Source of the DNA: Oligoflexales bacterium
Lineage (GTDB): Bacteria; Bdellovibrionota_B; Oligoflexia; Oligoflexales; RGVZ01
Length of the DNA stretch: 64,000 bases
Direction of reading: 5' to 3'
Assembly: GCA_947468665.1 (NCBI GenBank)
Contig: CANILH010000004.1
Coordinates: 1 to 64,000, forward strand
In this document: positions 55,622-63,209 of the stretch, piece after piece
How the letters are laid out: every line of letters starts with the position of its first letter
Position numbering within the stretch: position 1 is the first letter of the stretch
Made by a program: the position numbers and the translations under genes
Notes under the pieces: model-generated
Database searches by the model: none
Seen by the model: only the letters and a program-made list of their open reading frames with translations
What the model was told of the DNA's origin: nothing

Positions 55622-56284
55622 ATGACAGACCTATTTGCCCCGATTGACCTCTACTGCGAGCGAACTGGCGCAAGCTTTTGGAGCGAGCCACTTAATTTTT
55701 GCTCAAATATTGGCTTTATCGTCGCCGGGGTTCTTATTTTGAGAACTGTCAGGGGGGCCCACTTTAAATCAAAGCATCCGGGAACCCTGCTTCTGGCCTG
55801 GCTTGTGATCATAATTGGGATCGGTAGCGGACTTTTTCACAGCTTTGCCAATGGATGGTCCCAATGGGCAGATGTCATCCCGATAGGGCTATTTGTATTC
55901 ACATATTTGTTTTTATTTCTCCGCTTTACGGCGGGAGTCGCCCCCCTCAAAGCTGGCCTTATCTTGGCTGGTTTTATCGCCCTCTCAGCAATGGTCGCAA
56001 GTGTTTCAGACCATCAGCTGAGCAACGGCAGCGAGGCTTACTTTGGAACATGGATCGCTCTATTCGGGGTCTCTTGTTTTTACGCAGGTCGTAAGCAAGC
56101 ACACAATCAGTGGCGTATAGCACTCGCGTCATTAACGTTCTCCTTGTCCCTTTTCATGCGCACAATTGACATGCGGCTTTGTGACGCCTGGCCCATAGGA
56201 ACCCACGTCTTTTGGCACCTGTTGAACAGTGTCGTAATTTACCTGATTACGAGCGCTTACATCTCAGAACGAGCTAGAAATTGA
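55622..56284 (+). CDS. Alkaline-ceramidase-like (CREST) seven-helix membrane hydrolase
   Basis: 220 aa with about seven membrane helices. Matches the PF05875/CREST pattern: an N-terminal YCERTGASFWSEPLNFCSNIGF, an early Ser and His in GIGSGLFHSFAN, an Asp in QWADVIPIG, and the C-terminal paired His in GTHVFWHLLNS. These residues form the zinc site in human alkaline ceramidase ACER3. Bacterial homologues are of unknown substrate; a lipid amidase is the natural guess. GGAGA before the ATG. Divergent from panB, monocistronic. Confidence 0.8.
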   Translation: MTDLFAPIDLYCERTGASFWSEPLNFCSNIGFIVAGVLILRTVRGAHFKSKHPGTLLLAWLVIIIGIGSGLFHSFANGWSQWADVIPIGLFVFTYLFLFLRFTAGVAPLKAGLILAGFIALSAMVASVSDHQLSNGSEAYFGTWIALFGVSCFYAGRKQAHNQWRIALASLTFSLSLFMRTIDMRLCDAWPIGTHVFWHLLNSVVIYLITSAYISERARN

Positions 56285-56567
56285 ACGCACGAACCCCTTT
56301 AAGGGGAAGGACCTTAGGTGGAGGACTGTGGCGAGAAATTGGAAGAATTTAAGGTAGGACTACGACATGTGACGCGTTTGTGATGGGTTGGTCCCGTGCG
56401 TTGCGTCATGTTTTACTAAGCAACTGCCGTGCCAAGTTTTCCAAAATCCGAGCGTTCATGACGGTTTTTTATTTTCAGCCGTCAAAACGTCCAGTTAACG
56501 AAATCCTCTCATCTACCTACAGCGCGCCACCTCTGGGCTTTACGACGGCAGCGGGAAAACATAAACA
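56285..56567. other. Gap after the ceramidase-like gene
   Basis: No credible gene. It holds a CCCCTT-T-AAGGGG hairpin just after the stop, a structured stretch with TGACGC/GCGTCA arms enclosing a GGG/CCC hairpin and followed by TTTTAC (about 56371-56417, a possible terminator for the upstream gene), and GACGG/CCGTC arms around a T-run (about 56460-56482). Confidence 0.4.
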
Positions 56568-56592
56568 CACCGGTAACAAAAATTTACCGGTG
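56568..56592. terminator. Hairpin terminator after the PDZ gene
   Basis: Perfect 9-base arms CACCGGTAA (56568-56576) / TTACCGGTG (56584-56592) with a short A-rich loop. On the minus strand it lies 36 bases after the stop of the PDZ-domain gene and is followed by GTTTATGTTTT. Confidence 0.65.
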
Positions 56593-56627
56593 CGTGAATG
56601 TTTTAAAAAATTTCTTAGAATGAATTT

Positions 56628-57263
56628 TTAATCAGCTTGAAAACCAGCCACACGAACTCTGATAGTAATAACCTTATCATCGCGACGAACTTTAAAGGTG
56701 ACCTTGTTTGCCGCAGGAAGCTCTTGTCTGGCCTTGGACGGTTTTTTCTCCAGATCGGCGACAGCAATGCCGTTGATCTGCTCAATGATGTCGCCGTCCC
56801 TGAATCCAGCCTTCTGATAGATGGAACCTGTTCTGATCTTTGATAATTTGACTCCTTTGGTCTCGCCCTCAAAGCGGTAACGGTGAATATCAGCATCCTG
56901 AAGGAGATCCAAGAAGTCGACTGTCAGCATGCGGTCTCGCATGCCCTTGGTAATCTCCATGTCATGCTGCGGGGGAGCGTCTTCTCCCCGAGTCTTTTCG
57001 GGTTCTTTTACGCCAAGCCCACTTTCAGCGTCATGTGACTCAGATGTAACCGCCTGGGGCTGAGGCTGTGGCGCCGGTTCTGGAGCTACCTCAGCCTGCC
57101 GAGGAGTCGTCTGTTCTTTTTGAGACAGTTTATAGCCTTTTTCGCCGACTACCATTGCAGCCAGGAAACCGGCCAAAAAGCCAAGAAAAAAGACCATAAA
57201 ACCCCAGCCTCGGCCTTTGGAAAGCCCCTGGTGCAAGGATTCATTTGTTGGTGAGTCACTCAT
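56628..57263 (-). CDS. Membrane-anchored PDZ-domain protein (GspC-like layout)
   Basis: 211 aa. Short cytoplasmic head, one membrane helix (about 22-40, GFMVFFLGFLAGFLAAMVVG), a Pro/Gln/Glu-rich periplasmic linker to about 95, and a C-terminal PDZ domain (LSKIRTGSIYQKAGFRDGDIIEQINGIAV, KVTFKVRRDDKVITIRVRV). This order matches GspC of type II secretion and similar scaffold proteins, but no secretion genes are adjacent. GGGGGA precedes the ATG. Confidence 0.75.
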   Translation of the reverse strand: MSDSPTNESLHQGLSKGRGWGFMVFFLGFLAGFLAAMVVGEKGYKLSQKEQTTPRQAEVAPEPAPQPQPQAVTSESHDAESGLGVKEPEKTRGEDAPPQHDMEITKGMRDRMLTVDFLDLLQDADIHRYRFEGETKGVKLSKIRTGSIYQKAGFRDGDIIEQINGIAVADLEKKPSKARQELPAANKVTFKVRRDDKVITIRVRVAGFQAD

Positions 57264-57364
57264 GGCTGGTCCCCCTGATATTTCATTCTAATTTGTTGCT
57301 TAGTACCTCATAGAATTTTATAACCTCGACCCTACGAATGCAAACACTCTGGGATCTTTCCTAA

Positions 57365-58426
57365 ATGATCGAAGCCAAAGAAAATATTCCTTTAAAGCAC
57401 TTGACGACCCTAGGCACCGGAGGACCGGCGAGGTGGTTTATTTCCTGCTCCTCGGTGGCTGACATTGTTGATGCACTCAAGTTTGCCAAAGCCCGTAATC
57501 TGCAGGTTTTCGTACTTGGTGGCGGCAGTAATCTTCTGGTTTCAGATCAGGGATTTAATGGCCTGGTGATCCACATCACCCTGAAAGATCTCACCTATGA
57601 CCCAAAAGGGCTTGTTACCGCCGGGGCTGGTGTTAATTGGGATCACTTCGTGAAGACCTCCTGCCAGCGAGGATTCACAGGCATTGAGGCTCTATCTGGA
57701 ATTCCCGGACTCGTAGGAGCCAGCCCGATGCAAAATGTCGGCGCCTATGGGCAAGATGTAAGTGAAACCATCGCGAGTGTTACTGCCATTCACAGAAATA
57801 CTCTCGAGACTAAAACGTTCTCAAAGGACGACTGTGAGTTTAGCTACCGGCAAAGCAGGTTTAAATCCAAAGAAAAGAACCTTTGGATCATCACGAGCGT
57901 TCAGTTCCGACTCAGTGGTATAAGTGAGCCCGCTGCGAAATATGATGAACTCAAAAAATCACTGGCGAGTGATGACAAATGGACCTCTGGCTCCCGACTC
58001 CAGAAAATTAACACCATTCGCGAGCATGTCCTCAAAATCCGTGCCTCAAAAGGCATGGTGATTAATCCTCTTGATCCAGACACGAGAAGTGTCGGAAGCT
58101 TTTTCGTAAATCCCATTGTGACGACTTCCATAAAAGACCATGTCACACAGGTCGCCCTTAAACTTGGCACCTCGCATCCACCAGCAGCGTATCCCGCTGG
58201 GGACAACCTGTGGAAGCTTTCGGCCGCCTGGCTGATAGAGCATTCAGGAGTCACCAAAGGATTCACGTTAGGCCGTGTCCGCGTCTCAACAAAACATGTT
58301 CTCGCGCTTACAAACCCAGGAGACGGATCCACCACGGAAATTCTCGAACTGGCTGACCATGTTCAAAGCACCGTAAACTCCTCCTTTGGAATACTGCTTG
58401 AAAGAGAGCCAACTTTCATTGGCTGA
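57365..58426 (+). CDS. murB: UDP-N-acetylenolpyruvoylglucosamine reductase
   Basis: 353 aa, type I. Reduces UDP-GlcNAc-enolpyruvate to UDP-MurNAc in cell-wall synthesis, using FAD and NADPH. FAD-binding motifs TTLGTGGPARWF, VFVLGGGSNLL and IPGLVGASPMQNVGAYGQ; the type I Tyr loop FSYRQSRFK; the proton-donating Ser in RSVGSFFVNP; and the C-terminal catalytic Glu in LLEREPTFIG. The start ATG has only a weak Shine-Dalgarno. No mur gene is adjacent. Confidence 0.96.
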   Translation: MIEAKENIPLKHLTTLGTGGPARWFISCSSVADIVDALKFAKARNLQVFVLGGGSNLLVSDQGFNGLVIHITLKDLTYDPKGLVTAGAGVNWDHFVKTSCQRGFTGIEALSGIPGLVGASPMQNVGAYGQDVSETIASVTAIHRNTLETKTFSKDDCEFSYRQSRFKSKEKNLWIITSVQFRLSGISEPAAKYDELKKSLASDDKWTSGSRLQKINTIREHVLKIRASKGMVINPLDPDTRSVGSFFVNPIVTTSIKDHVTQVALKLGTSHPPAAYPAGDNLWKLSAAWLIEHSGVTKGFTLGRVRVSTKHVLALTNPGDGSTTEILELADHVQSTVNSSFGILLEREPTFIG

Positions 58427-58574
58427 ACAAAAAAAGCGCAGCTTTTGCTATGGCAAACGAGACGACCCTCATTTTAGTTGCCATATTTACTCAACATTTG
58501 AAATACTCTGAATCCTGTCAGGCTCGTGGCCTGGCGTTTTGTAGACGTTCGTCAATCATTTGGAGACTCCTGAT
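58427..58574 (+). other. Gap between murB and the PuuD-like gene
   Basis: 148 bases with a short hairpin AAAAGC-GCA-GCTTTT right after murB (58431-58445) and a second, CAGGC-TCGTG-GCCTG followed by GCGTTTTG (58519-58540). Either may be a weak terminator or leader element. Confidence 0.35.
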
Positions 58575-59264
58575 ATGGAAAATACGGATATTGTTTATTT
58601 CTTCATGCGCTGGCTGCATTACTTCTTTGGAATTATATGGATCGGCCATCTTTACTACTTCAACTTCACACAAGTTCCATTTTTTGGCGAAACAGACGCC
58701 ACCACGAAGTCTAATGCCATCCAAAAACTCGTGCCGCGGGCTCTCTGGTGGTTTCGTTGGGGCGCGATGTTTACCTTCATCACTGGCCTGATCATGCTCT
58801 CCATCTGGGGAAGCCGCGTCGGTGGCGATGCCATGAAGACTTCCTTTGGTCTTTTCATCATGGTCGGAGCGACACTGGGAACTCTCATGTTCCTCAATGT
58901 CTGGCTTATCATTTGGCCTTGCCAAAAAGTCGTCATCGAGTCGACCACAAATGCCGCTCAGGGCAAACCAGCACTTCCGAACGCCGCCGCTAAAGGTGCA
59001 GCCGCTTTTCTGGCGTCCCGCACCAACACCCTGTTCTCTTTGCCGATGCTGTTTTTCATGGGAGCAGCCTCTCACTTGCCAATGCCCGTCGCGACAAATG
59101 GCGACTACACGACCGCTCTCGGAGCGGCCTTGGTTGTGATTGCTCTTCTTGAGGCAAACGCCATCAAAGGCAAAATGGGCCCTATGGCAAGCGTCAAAGG
59201 CGTCATCCACATGGGTGTTGTATTGACCGTGGTCTTGTTCGCTATTGTTTGGTTTACGGCGTAA
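58575..59264 (+). CDS. PuuD-like (urate hydroxylase membrane-domain) protein
   Basis: 229 aa with about six membrane helices. The N-terminus FFMRWLHYFFGIIWIGHLYYFNFTQV matches the conserved start of PuuD (PF06181), the membrane urate hydroxylase of proteobacteria. His residues in the helices could bind haem. In rhizobial PuuD the membrane domain (8 helices) is fused to a C-terminal cytochrome c; here the cytochrome is a separate gene 15 bases downstream and this part is shorter. ATG 58575 has GGAG 9 bases upstream. No purine-catabolic genes are nearby, so urate may not be the substrate. Confidence 0.7.
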   Translation: MENTDIVYFFMRWLHYFFGIIWIGHLYYFNFTQVPFFGETDATTKSNAIQKLVPRALWWFRWGAMFTFITGLIMLSIWGSRVGGDAMKTSFGLFIMVGATLGTLMFLNVWLIIWPCQKVVIESTTNAAQGKPALPNAAAKGAAAFLASRTNTLFSLPMLFFMGAASHLPMPVATNGDYTTALGAALVVIALLEANAIKGKMGPMASVKGVIHMGVVLTVVLFAIVWFTA

Positions 59265-59279
59265 GTTGAGGCCAAGAAT

Positions 59280-59672
59280 ATGATGCACCCGGGAATACGA
59301 CACGTGATAATCGCGATTATGGGTATCGTGGTCGTTGTATTCATGGTGATCCTCAGTTCTTGTGACCGATGTTCTCAGAAATCATCAACCTCCGGGGAGA
59401 CGTCCAATGTCTCCCCGGAGGTTCAACGTTTGGCTCGTGGAAAACTCGTCTATAACGCCAACTGCATTTCTTGTCATAACCGGAACCCGAAACTTCCGGG
59501 CAGTATAGGACCAGACGTTTTTGGCTCCTCAAAAGAGCTCCTCACCGCAAGACTTCTTTACGGCAAATACCCAGACGGCTATAAACCCAAACGGGAAAGC
59601 CATCTCATGCCGCCGTTGCCTCATCTGGCAAACGAGATCGAGGCATTGACCGCGTTCTTAAACGCTCAGTAA
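59280..59672 (+). CDS. Lipoprotein c-type cytochrome, partner of the PuuD-like protein
   Basis: 130 aa. Lipobox LSSC ending a hydrophobic signal (Cys about 28). Single haem site CISCH at about residue 61-65 and a Met ligand candidate in HLMPPLPHL; a compact class I cytochrome c. It follows the PuuD-like gene by 15 bases, reproducing the membrane-domain plus cytochrome arrangement of PuuD as two proteins. A perfect 15-base inverted repeat lies in its linker-coding segment. ATG at 59280; the next codon is also ATG. Confidence 0.88.
   Translation: MMHPGIRHVIIAIMGIVVVVFMVILSSCDRCSQKSSTSGETSNVSPEVQRLARGKLVYNANCISCHNRNPKLPGSIGPDVFGSSKELLTARLLYGKYPDGYKPKRESHLMPPLPHLANEIEALTAFLNAQ
59387..59423. repeat. 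Perfect 15-base inverted repeat inside the cytochrome gene
   Basis: AACCTCCGGGGAGAC (59387-59401), 7-base loop, GTCTCCCCGGAGGTT (59409-59423). It codes for the Ser/Thr/Glu-rich linker between lipid anchor and haem domain. No T-run follows, so it is not a standard terminator. Confidence 0.9.
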
Positions 59673-59702
59673 CCTACATAATTAGAGTCGGTACAAATTT
59701 GA

Positions 59703-60695
59703 TTAAGGCCTGCAGCCTAAATCAGTATCTTCCGTACATTTTTTGATGTCCCAATTGATCCTATCAGCGTCAATGATAACGTGATCGCCAATTTTCTTGG
59801 TCGGCAAGCTACCATAGGCGTTCATATCGGCATGCATATGGCCAGCCCCAGTTGTTACCGGCATGCACACGTAGGACAATGGAGACTTCACGACCAAAGT
59901 CTGGTCTCCCACCCCGGCAAGAGTCACTGCTCTCATACTAAATGATGTGACCTTCCAACCGGACTCACAAAGCTTTGGCATAAGGCCTGTGGTCAAATCA
60001 ATATAATCAAAGCCGTCCCATAAGAAAACCGTGGTGCTCCCATCCACTGGGGCATAAGGGAGCCCGTTAATTAAATTCCAAAGATTAAAGACACTAAGAT
60101 CAGCGACCTGATCTACACCACTGGCTCCGGGTAGCAATTCAGACGCGCTTATCTGAAATTTAGTGACGTATTCTTTAATGCTCGCGCCAAATTTGTCCAG
60201 TTTCTGGTGATCGGTAACTCCAAAATGATGTCCGAGTTCGTGAGAAAGCACTGCTATAGCTTCCGTAATTTCCATCTTGTTGGCTTCTGCCATGTCACTA
60301 TTGACATAAATAACATCGCCGTGATTGGTTCCGGTCTTGGCGATCCGCACCTGTCCATCAAGAAAGAAAAATCCAGGGTTCTCCCGCTCAGATTTAAATT
60401 CTATCTTAACGACTTCAGAATTTCGTTTAAGCCCATTGCCGATATCCTGAGCCAGATCACCCACCCATTCATCATCTGTGCACTCACCCGGAAACATAGC
60501 ATTCATTTGTCCACAGGTTACGAGTGCGTCATCGATCACTTTCGCCGCCACACGAAATGACTGCAAATATTTTGACTCGCAAGCCCCCCTTAGTCCCTCA
60601 ATTCCACACACACCAAGTCGCTCCGCGAAACCAGCTGCGGGACTAAGAAAGACAATGAAGGCCAGACAACAAAATTTCGCGATCACCCGACTCAT
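59703..60695 (-). CDS. Exported zinc metalloprotease, HExxHxxGxxD type
   Basis: 330 aa. Signal peptide CCLAFIVFLSPAAGFA-ER. A zinc-protease motif HELGHHFGVTDH lies at 152-163: His152, Glu153, His156, then Gly159 and Asp162, the metzincin-like HExxHxxGxxD of the snapalysin sort. Eight or more Cys residues suggest disulfides. Shares the signature FKxExxxPGFFxxDG (about residues 100-114) with the upstream gene's product, so they are paralogues. Fifteen bases after that gene; the two form an operon. Substrate unknown. Confidence 0.7.
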   Translation of the reverse strand: MSRVIAKFCCLAFIVFLSPAAGFAERLGVCGIEGLRGACESKYLQSFRVAAKVIDDALVTCGQMNAMFPGECTDDEWVGDLAQDIGNGLKRNSEVVKIEFKSERENPGFFFLDGQVRIAKTGTNHGDVIYVNSDMAEANKMEITEAIAVLSHELGHHFGVTDHQKLDKFGASIKEYVTKFQISASELLPGASGVDQVADLSVFNLWNLINGLPYAPVDGSTTVFLWDGFDYIDLTTGLMPKLCESGWKVTSFSMRAVTLAGVGDQTLVVKSPLSYVCMPVTTGAGHMHADMNAYGSLPTKKIGDHVIIDADRINWDIKKCTEDTDLGCRP

Positions 60696-60710
60696 ATCGA
60701 TTACCCACCC

Positions 60711-61742
60711 TTACTGGTCACAGCTAACAGTCCATTGACTAGCTTCAGTATCTAAAAAATAAAGATGGAGAGCATTCTCACTAGGTTGCTCGTTAAATAC
60801 CGCGTCAAAAGACATCTGACAGCGGTAAATCGCGTGGTTGCCATCTTGAGCATCCGTTTCAATCAAACTTTTTAGGCTAAAGCTTGCGTCAATAGTTTGA
60901 AAATGAAAGGCCGGCACTGACCATGAGGCCTGCCGAATTCGTGATTTTTTTATAACGACAGGCCCATGGCCAGCGGATGAAAATATATTCTGAAGCCCTT
61001 CAAGCACAGTCCCTGTTTGATCAAAAGCAGATGTAAAATCACTCACGGCAACATTAAATAATCGCCCCTCGGCCGTGCGTTCAACATAGCCAACGGCGCC
61101 AAATTTCTCCGCGTTCGCGACCCAATTCGAGTGAGCTTCCATTAGATTCTGACCTGATGCCTCAGCCAAGCGTTTAAATAGTGTGGCCCTTACATCTGCC
61201 GGCAAAGACCCGGGCACATGAATTGCCAAAGCTGAGGTCACCATGACTAGCAGCTCTTTCATAGGCAGCGCCTTTACGACACCTGCTGACTCTGTGACGT
61301 AAATCTTATCAAGATTAAACCAGACTTCACTCCCCACGGCCCTATCAGTGCGTATTGCCTGCTCGACTCCATCTACCACAAAAAACCCAGGGTCGTCTTT
61401 TTCGGCCTTAAATCTTGGCGTAACATTCTTGCGCTCGTCACGAGTACCAGCGGCAAGCTCATCAAGATAAGAAGCCTGCTGCGGACTAGTCACACATGCG
61501 GCATTAGACTTACAAAGCTGAATAAATTTATCGATCGAGATATAGCTGTACGCGATATGCGCCTCAGCAAGACCGCCACCAGTGCCAGTATTAGAGCCGC
61601 CACCTGGGTCACGGTCTAGTTCACGCTGAAAATCCACGGGTACAGCACGGCTATCTTTTGCCACCGCCAGTGACGAAAAAACCATTCCTGTCAGAGCAAT
61701 CAAAATTGCGTATTTTGACGCGAAATCAATGAAAGTGCGCAT
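60711..61742 (-). CDS. Exported paralogue of the metalloprotease with a lost zinc site
   Basis: 343 aa. Signal peptide ends SSLAVA-KD, then a Gly/Asp-rich linker (DRDPGGGSNTGTGGG). The block FKAEKDDPGFFVVDG (111-125) aligns with FKSERENPGFFFLDG of the next gene. Where that protein has HELGH, this one has SALAI at about 170-174, so the two zinc His and catalytic Glu are replaced by Ser, Ala and Ile. Probably an inactive partner, regulator or inhibitor. First gene of the pair, GGGAGAG before the ATG. Confidence 0.7.
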   Translation of the reverse strand: MRTFIDFASKYAILIALTGMVFSSLAVAKDSRAVPVDFQRELDRDPGGGSNTGTGGGLAEAHIAYSYISIDKFIQLCKSNAACVTSPQQASYLDELAAGTRDERKNVTPRFKAEKDDPGFFVVDGVEQAIRTDRAVGSEVWFNLDKIYVTESAGVVKALPMKELLVMVTSALAIHVPGSLPADVRATLFKRLAEASGQNLMEAHSNWVANAEKFGAVGYVERTAEGRLFNVAVSDFTSAFDQTGTVLEGLQNIFSSAGHGPVVIKKSRIRQASWSVPAFHFQTIDASFSLKSLIETDAQDGNHAIYRCQMSFDAVFNEQPSENALHLYFLDTEASQWTVSCDQ

Positions 61743-62137
61743 AGCTATAGACTCTCCCGGAGCGGATTTGACGTTTAAGACCCGTACGATACTTAATAGT
61801 CAGGCACATTTCCAGCCATAACGACTGCTGCCTTTTCGGGTCATAAATATCTAATTTCAAAGACTAAAATGTCGGGTGCATAGAACGCTTTACATAGCAC
61901 CCCTGATCTCACACATGCGGTGATTCTGTTCAGCGATTTCTATTTCAACGCCGCAGGTAACAGGCCAGTCTTGCTGCATGCTGACCTGTCTGCAGAGTAT
62001 CCCAAGTTCTTAGCGTAATATTCGATAGTTAAGAATTTTTTAGGAATTAATTTATAAACCGTTAAAGGATTTGATAAGAGATCCGATAACAGGTAGATAA
62101 TATCTTGTAGGCGTTTCGATCATTTTGGGAGAGTTCC
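61743..62137. other. Gap between the protease pair and the right-end island
   Basis: 395 bases with no credible gene. It must hold the promoter of the protease operon (minus) and of the small plus-strand gene. No near-consensus promoter stands out. An imperfect hairpin with arms ACAGGCCAG/CTGACCTGT lies around 61960-61989. Base composition turns AT-rich from about 62000, which may mark the island edge. Confidence 0.35.
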
Positions 62138-62428
62138 ATGCGCAATCCATTATTTAAAGATACAGTCACTGTTACAGATGTCCGCGGTCCTCGCGGGAAT
62201 GAAATATTTAGTTTTGTCTCGGGAAATGAAGCCATTCGTGTCTTACATCGTGATAAGCCAATCAAGGTCCTTATTACAGAGGAATTCTATTTGAATCTTT
62301 TGACTTTTTGGCAGTCCAATTCAACAGAAAAAGCCGCAAATCATTCTCGTGAGGACATGAAGAAGATCGCGCGTACTGAATTATCCTCTATGGCTCGGAA
62401 GGGCTCACCTAAACGGTCTGTTGGATAA
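62138..62428 (+). CDS. Small Phd/antitoxin-like protein
   Basis: 96 aa. The segment EAIRVLHRDKPIKVLITEEFYLNLL resembles the Phd/YefM core (a strand-turn-strand with xGKPVAVLxSxEDYxxL), and the C-terminus is basic. GGGAGA precedes the ATG. No toxin-like gene follows at once; the next gene is an AAA ATPase 0.8 kb away. A solitary antitoxin, or a DNA-binding remnant, are both possible. Confidence 0.45.
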   Translation: MRNPLFKDTVTVTDVRGPRGNEIFSFVSGNEAIRVLHRDKPIKVLITEEFYLNLLTFWQSNSTEKAANHSREDMKKIARTELSSMARKGSPKRSVG

Positions 62429-62522
62429 GTTTATTCCTTTGATGAGCTTAAAATGGAATTGACCGGTGAGGGTGTATTTAGCTCACTTCCCCCGAAATTT
62501 CGCTAGAAATGGACAAGGCATC

Positions 62523-62596
62523 TGTCGAAGGTAGCGCTCGTTATTTAAGCGCTACATGCGACGATGAATGTAACGACTTATTTTTGGGCGGAAAAA
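62523..62596 (+). repeat. Palindromic repeat, copy 1
   Basis: Inner arms GTAGCGCT (62531-62538) and AGCGCTAC (62548-62555), outer GTCG/CGAC pairing, then the conserved tail GATGAATGTAACGACTTATT and TTTGGGCGG. The left arm reads CTGTCGAAGGTAGCG, so part of the outer stem is lost. Shares tail and inner stem with copies 2 and 3. Confidence 0.8.
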
Positions 62597-62637
62597 CGAC
62601 CAAAGAAAGCCATCTAGAACGCTAACCCAAACGCCAA

Positions 62638-62666
62638 CGAGGCCACTGCTTTTAAGCAGGGCCTCG
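62638..62666. repeat. Long near-perfect hairpin between repeat copies
   Basis: CGAGGCC-A-CTGCTT (62638-62651) pairs with AAGCAGGGCCTCG (62654-62666): 13 base pairs with a single bulged A and almost no loop. No T-run on either side. Confidence 0.75.
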
Positions 62667-62695
62667 CATGACTTCCTGAGATTCAAAAAAAGGTA

Positions 62696-62851
62696 GCTGC
62701 TTATTCATCATCTTAGTTTGCGGCCGAATCTCGCATTTTTATTTCAAAATGTGAGATTCGGCCGGAGTCGCGATTGTCAGAAAACTGTCGCATGTAGCGC
62801 CTACTATTTAGTCGCTACATGCGACATGAATGTAACGACTTATTTTTGGGC
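62696..62851 (+). repeat. Palindromic repeat, copy 2, containing a second hairpin
   Basis: Starts with GCTGCTTATTCATCATCTTA (62696-62715) and on to GTTTGCG, identical to the start of copy 3. A hairpin insert (62721-62764) then interrupts the unit. The main stem is perfect over 14 bases: TGTCGCATGTAGCG (62786-62799) / CGCTACATGCGACA (62813-62826). The tail ATGAATGTAACGACTTATTT follows. Confidence 0.85.
62721..62764. repeat. Hairpin inserted within repeat copy 2
   Basis: Arms GGCCGAATCTCGCATTTT (62722-62739) and AAAATGTGAGATTCGGCC (62746-62763) pair over 18 bases with one G-T wobble and a 6-base loop. Copy 3 lacks it: there GTTTGCG joins directly to ATTGTCAG, so it behaves as an insertion in copy 2 or a deletion from copy 3. 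Confidence 0.8.
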
Positions 62852-63045
62852 TAAATGTCGCTGTTAACAGCCGCGCAAAAAAAGTGAAGCCTAGCAATTT
62901 GGGTGACCTGAATGCATTTACATTCCTCGACCGACACTAATGATCTTAACGTCCTGCACCAATCGAGAAAGTTTCTGATGGCTGAGTCCAATGGCCTCAG
63001 CATGAGACCGTGTGAAGACCCCCATTTTCTTAAGATTATTTTCCT
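62852..63045. other. Spacer between repeat copies 2 and 3
   Basis: 194 bases. An open frame of 72 codons crosses this spacer and the copy-3 palindrome, but it lacks a good ribosome-binding site and codes for part of the repeat, so it is not called a gene. Confidence 0.4.
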
Positions 63046-63155
63046 GCTGCTTATTCATCATCTTAGTTTGCGATTGTCAGAAAACTGTCGCATGCAGCGC
63101 CTTTTATTTAGGCGCTGCATGCGGCGATGAATGTAGCGACTGATTTGTGGGCGGG
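63046..63155 (+). repeat. Palindromic repeat, copy 3
   Basis: Begins with the same 27 bases as copy 2 (350 bases downstream), then ATTGTCAGAAAACTG. Stem CGCATGCAGCGCC (63089-63101) / GGCGCTGCATGCG (63111-63123), perfect over 13 bases. Relative to copy 2, a T-A pair has become C-G with both partners changed, and the inner stem is longer. Tail GATGAATGTAGCGACTGATT. Confidence 0.85.
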
Positions 63156-63209
63156 AAAACCACATAGATAGTCATTGAAAAACCGTGTGCCACCCTCAGA
63201 ATCTACCCC

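Noticed and set aside
56380-56631. 83-codon frame in the gap before the PDZ gene
   Set aside because: It covers several hairpins including a likely terminator, and lacks a ribosome-binding site.
58518-59303. 261-codon minus-strand frame antisense to the PuuD-like gene
   Set aside because: The plus-strand frame encodes a recognisable membrane protein with a proper start; the reverse product is His/Arg/Asp-rich noise.
62912-63130. 72-codon open frame between repeat copies
   Set aside because: It runs through the palindrome of copy 3, has no ribosome-binding site and no resemblance to a protein.
62523-63155. CRISPR array
   Set aside because: The three repeats are long, palindromic and irregularly spaced (about 265-300 bases), with no uniform spacers and no cas genes.
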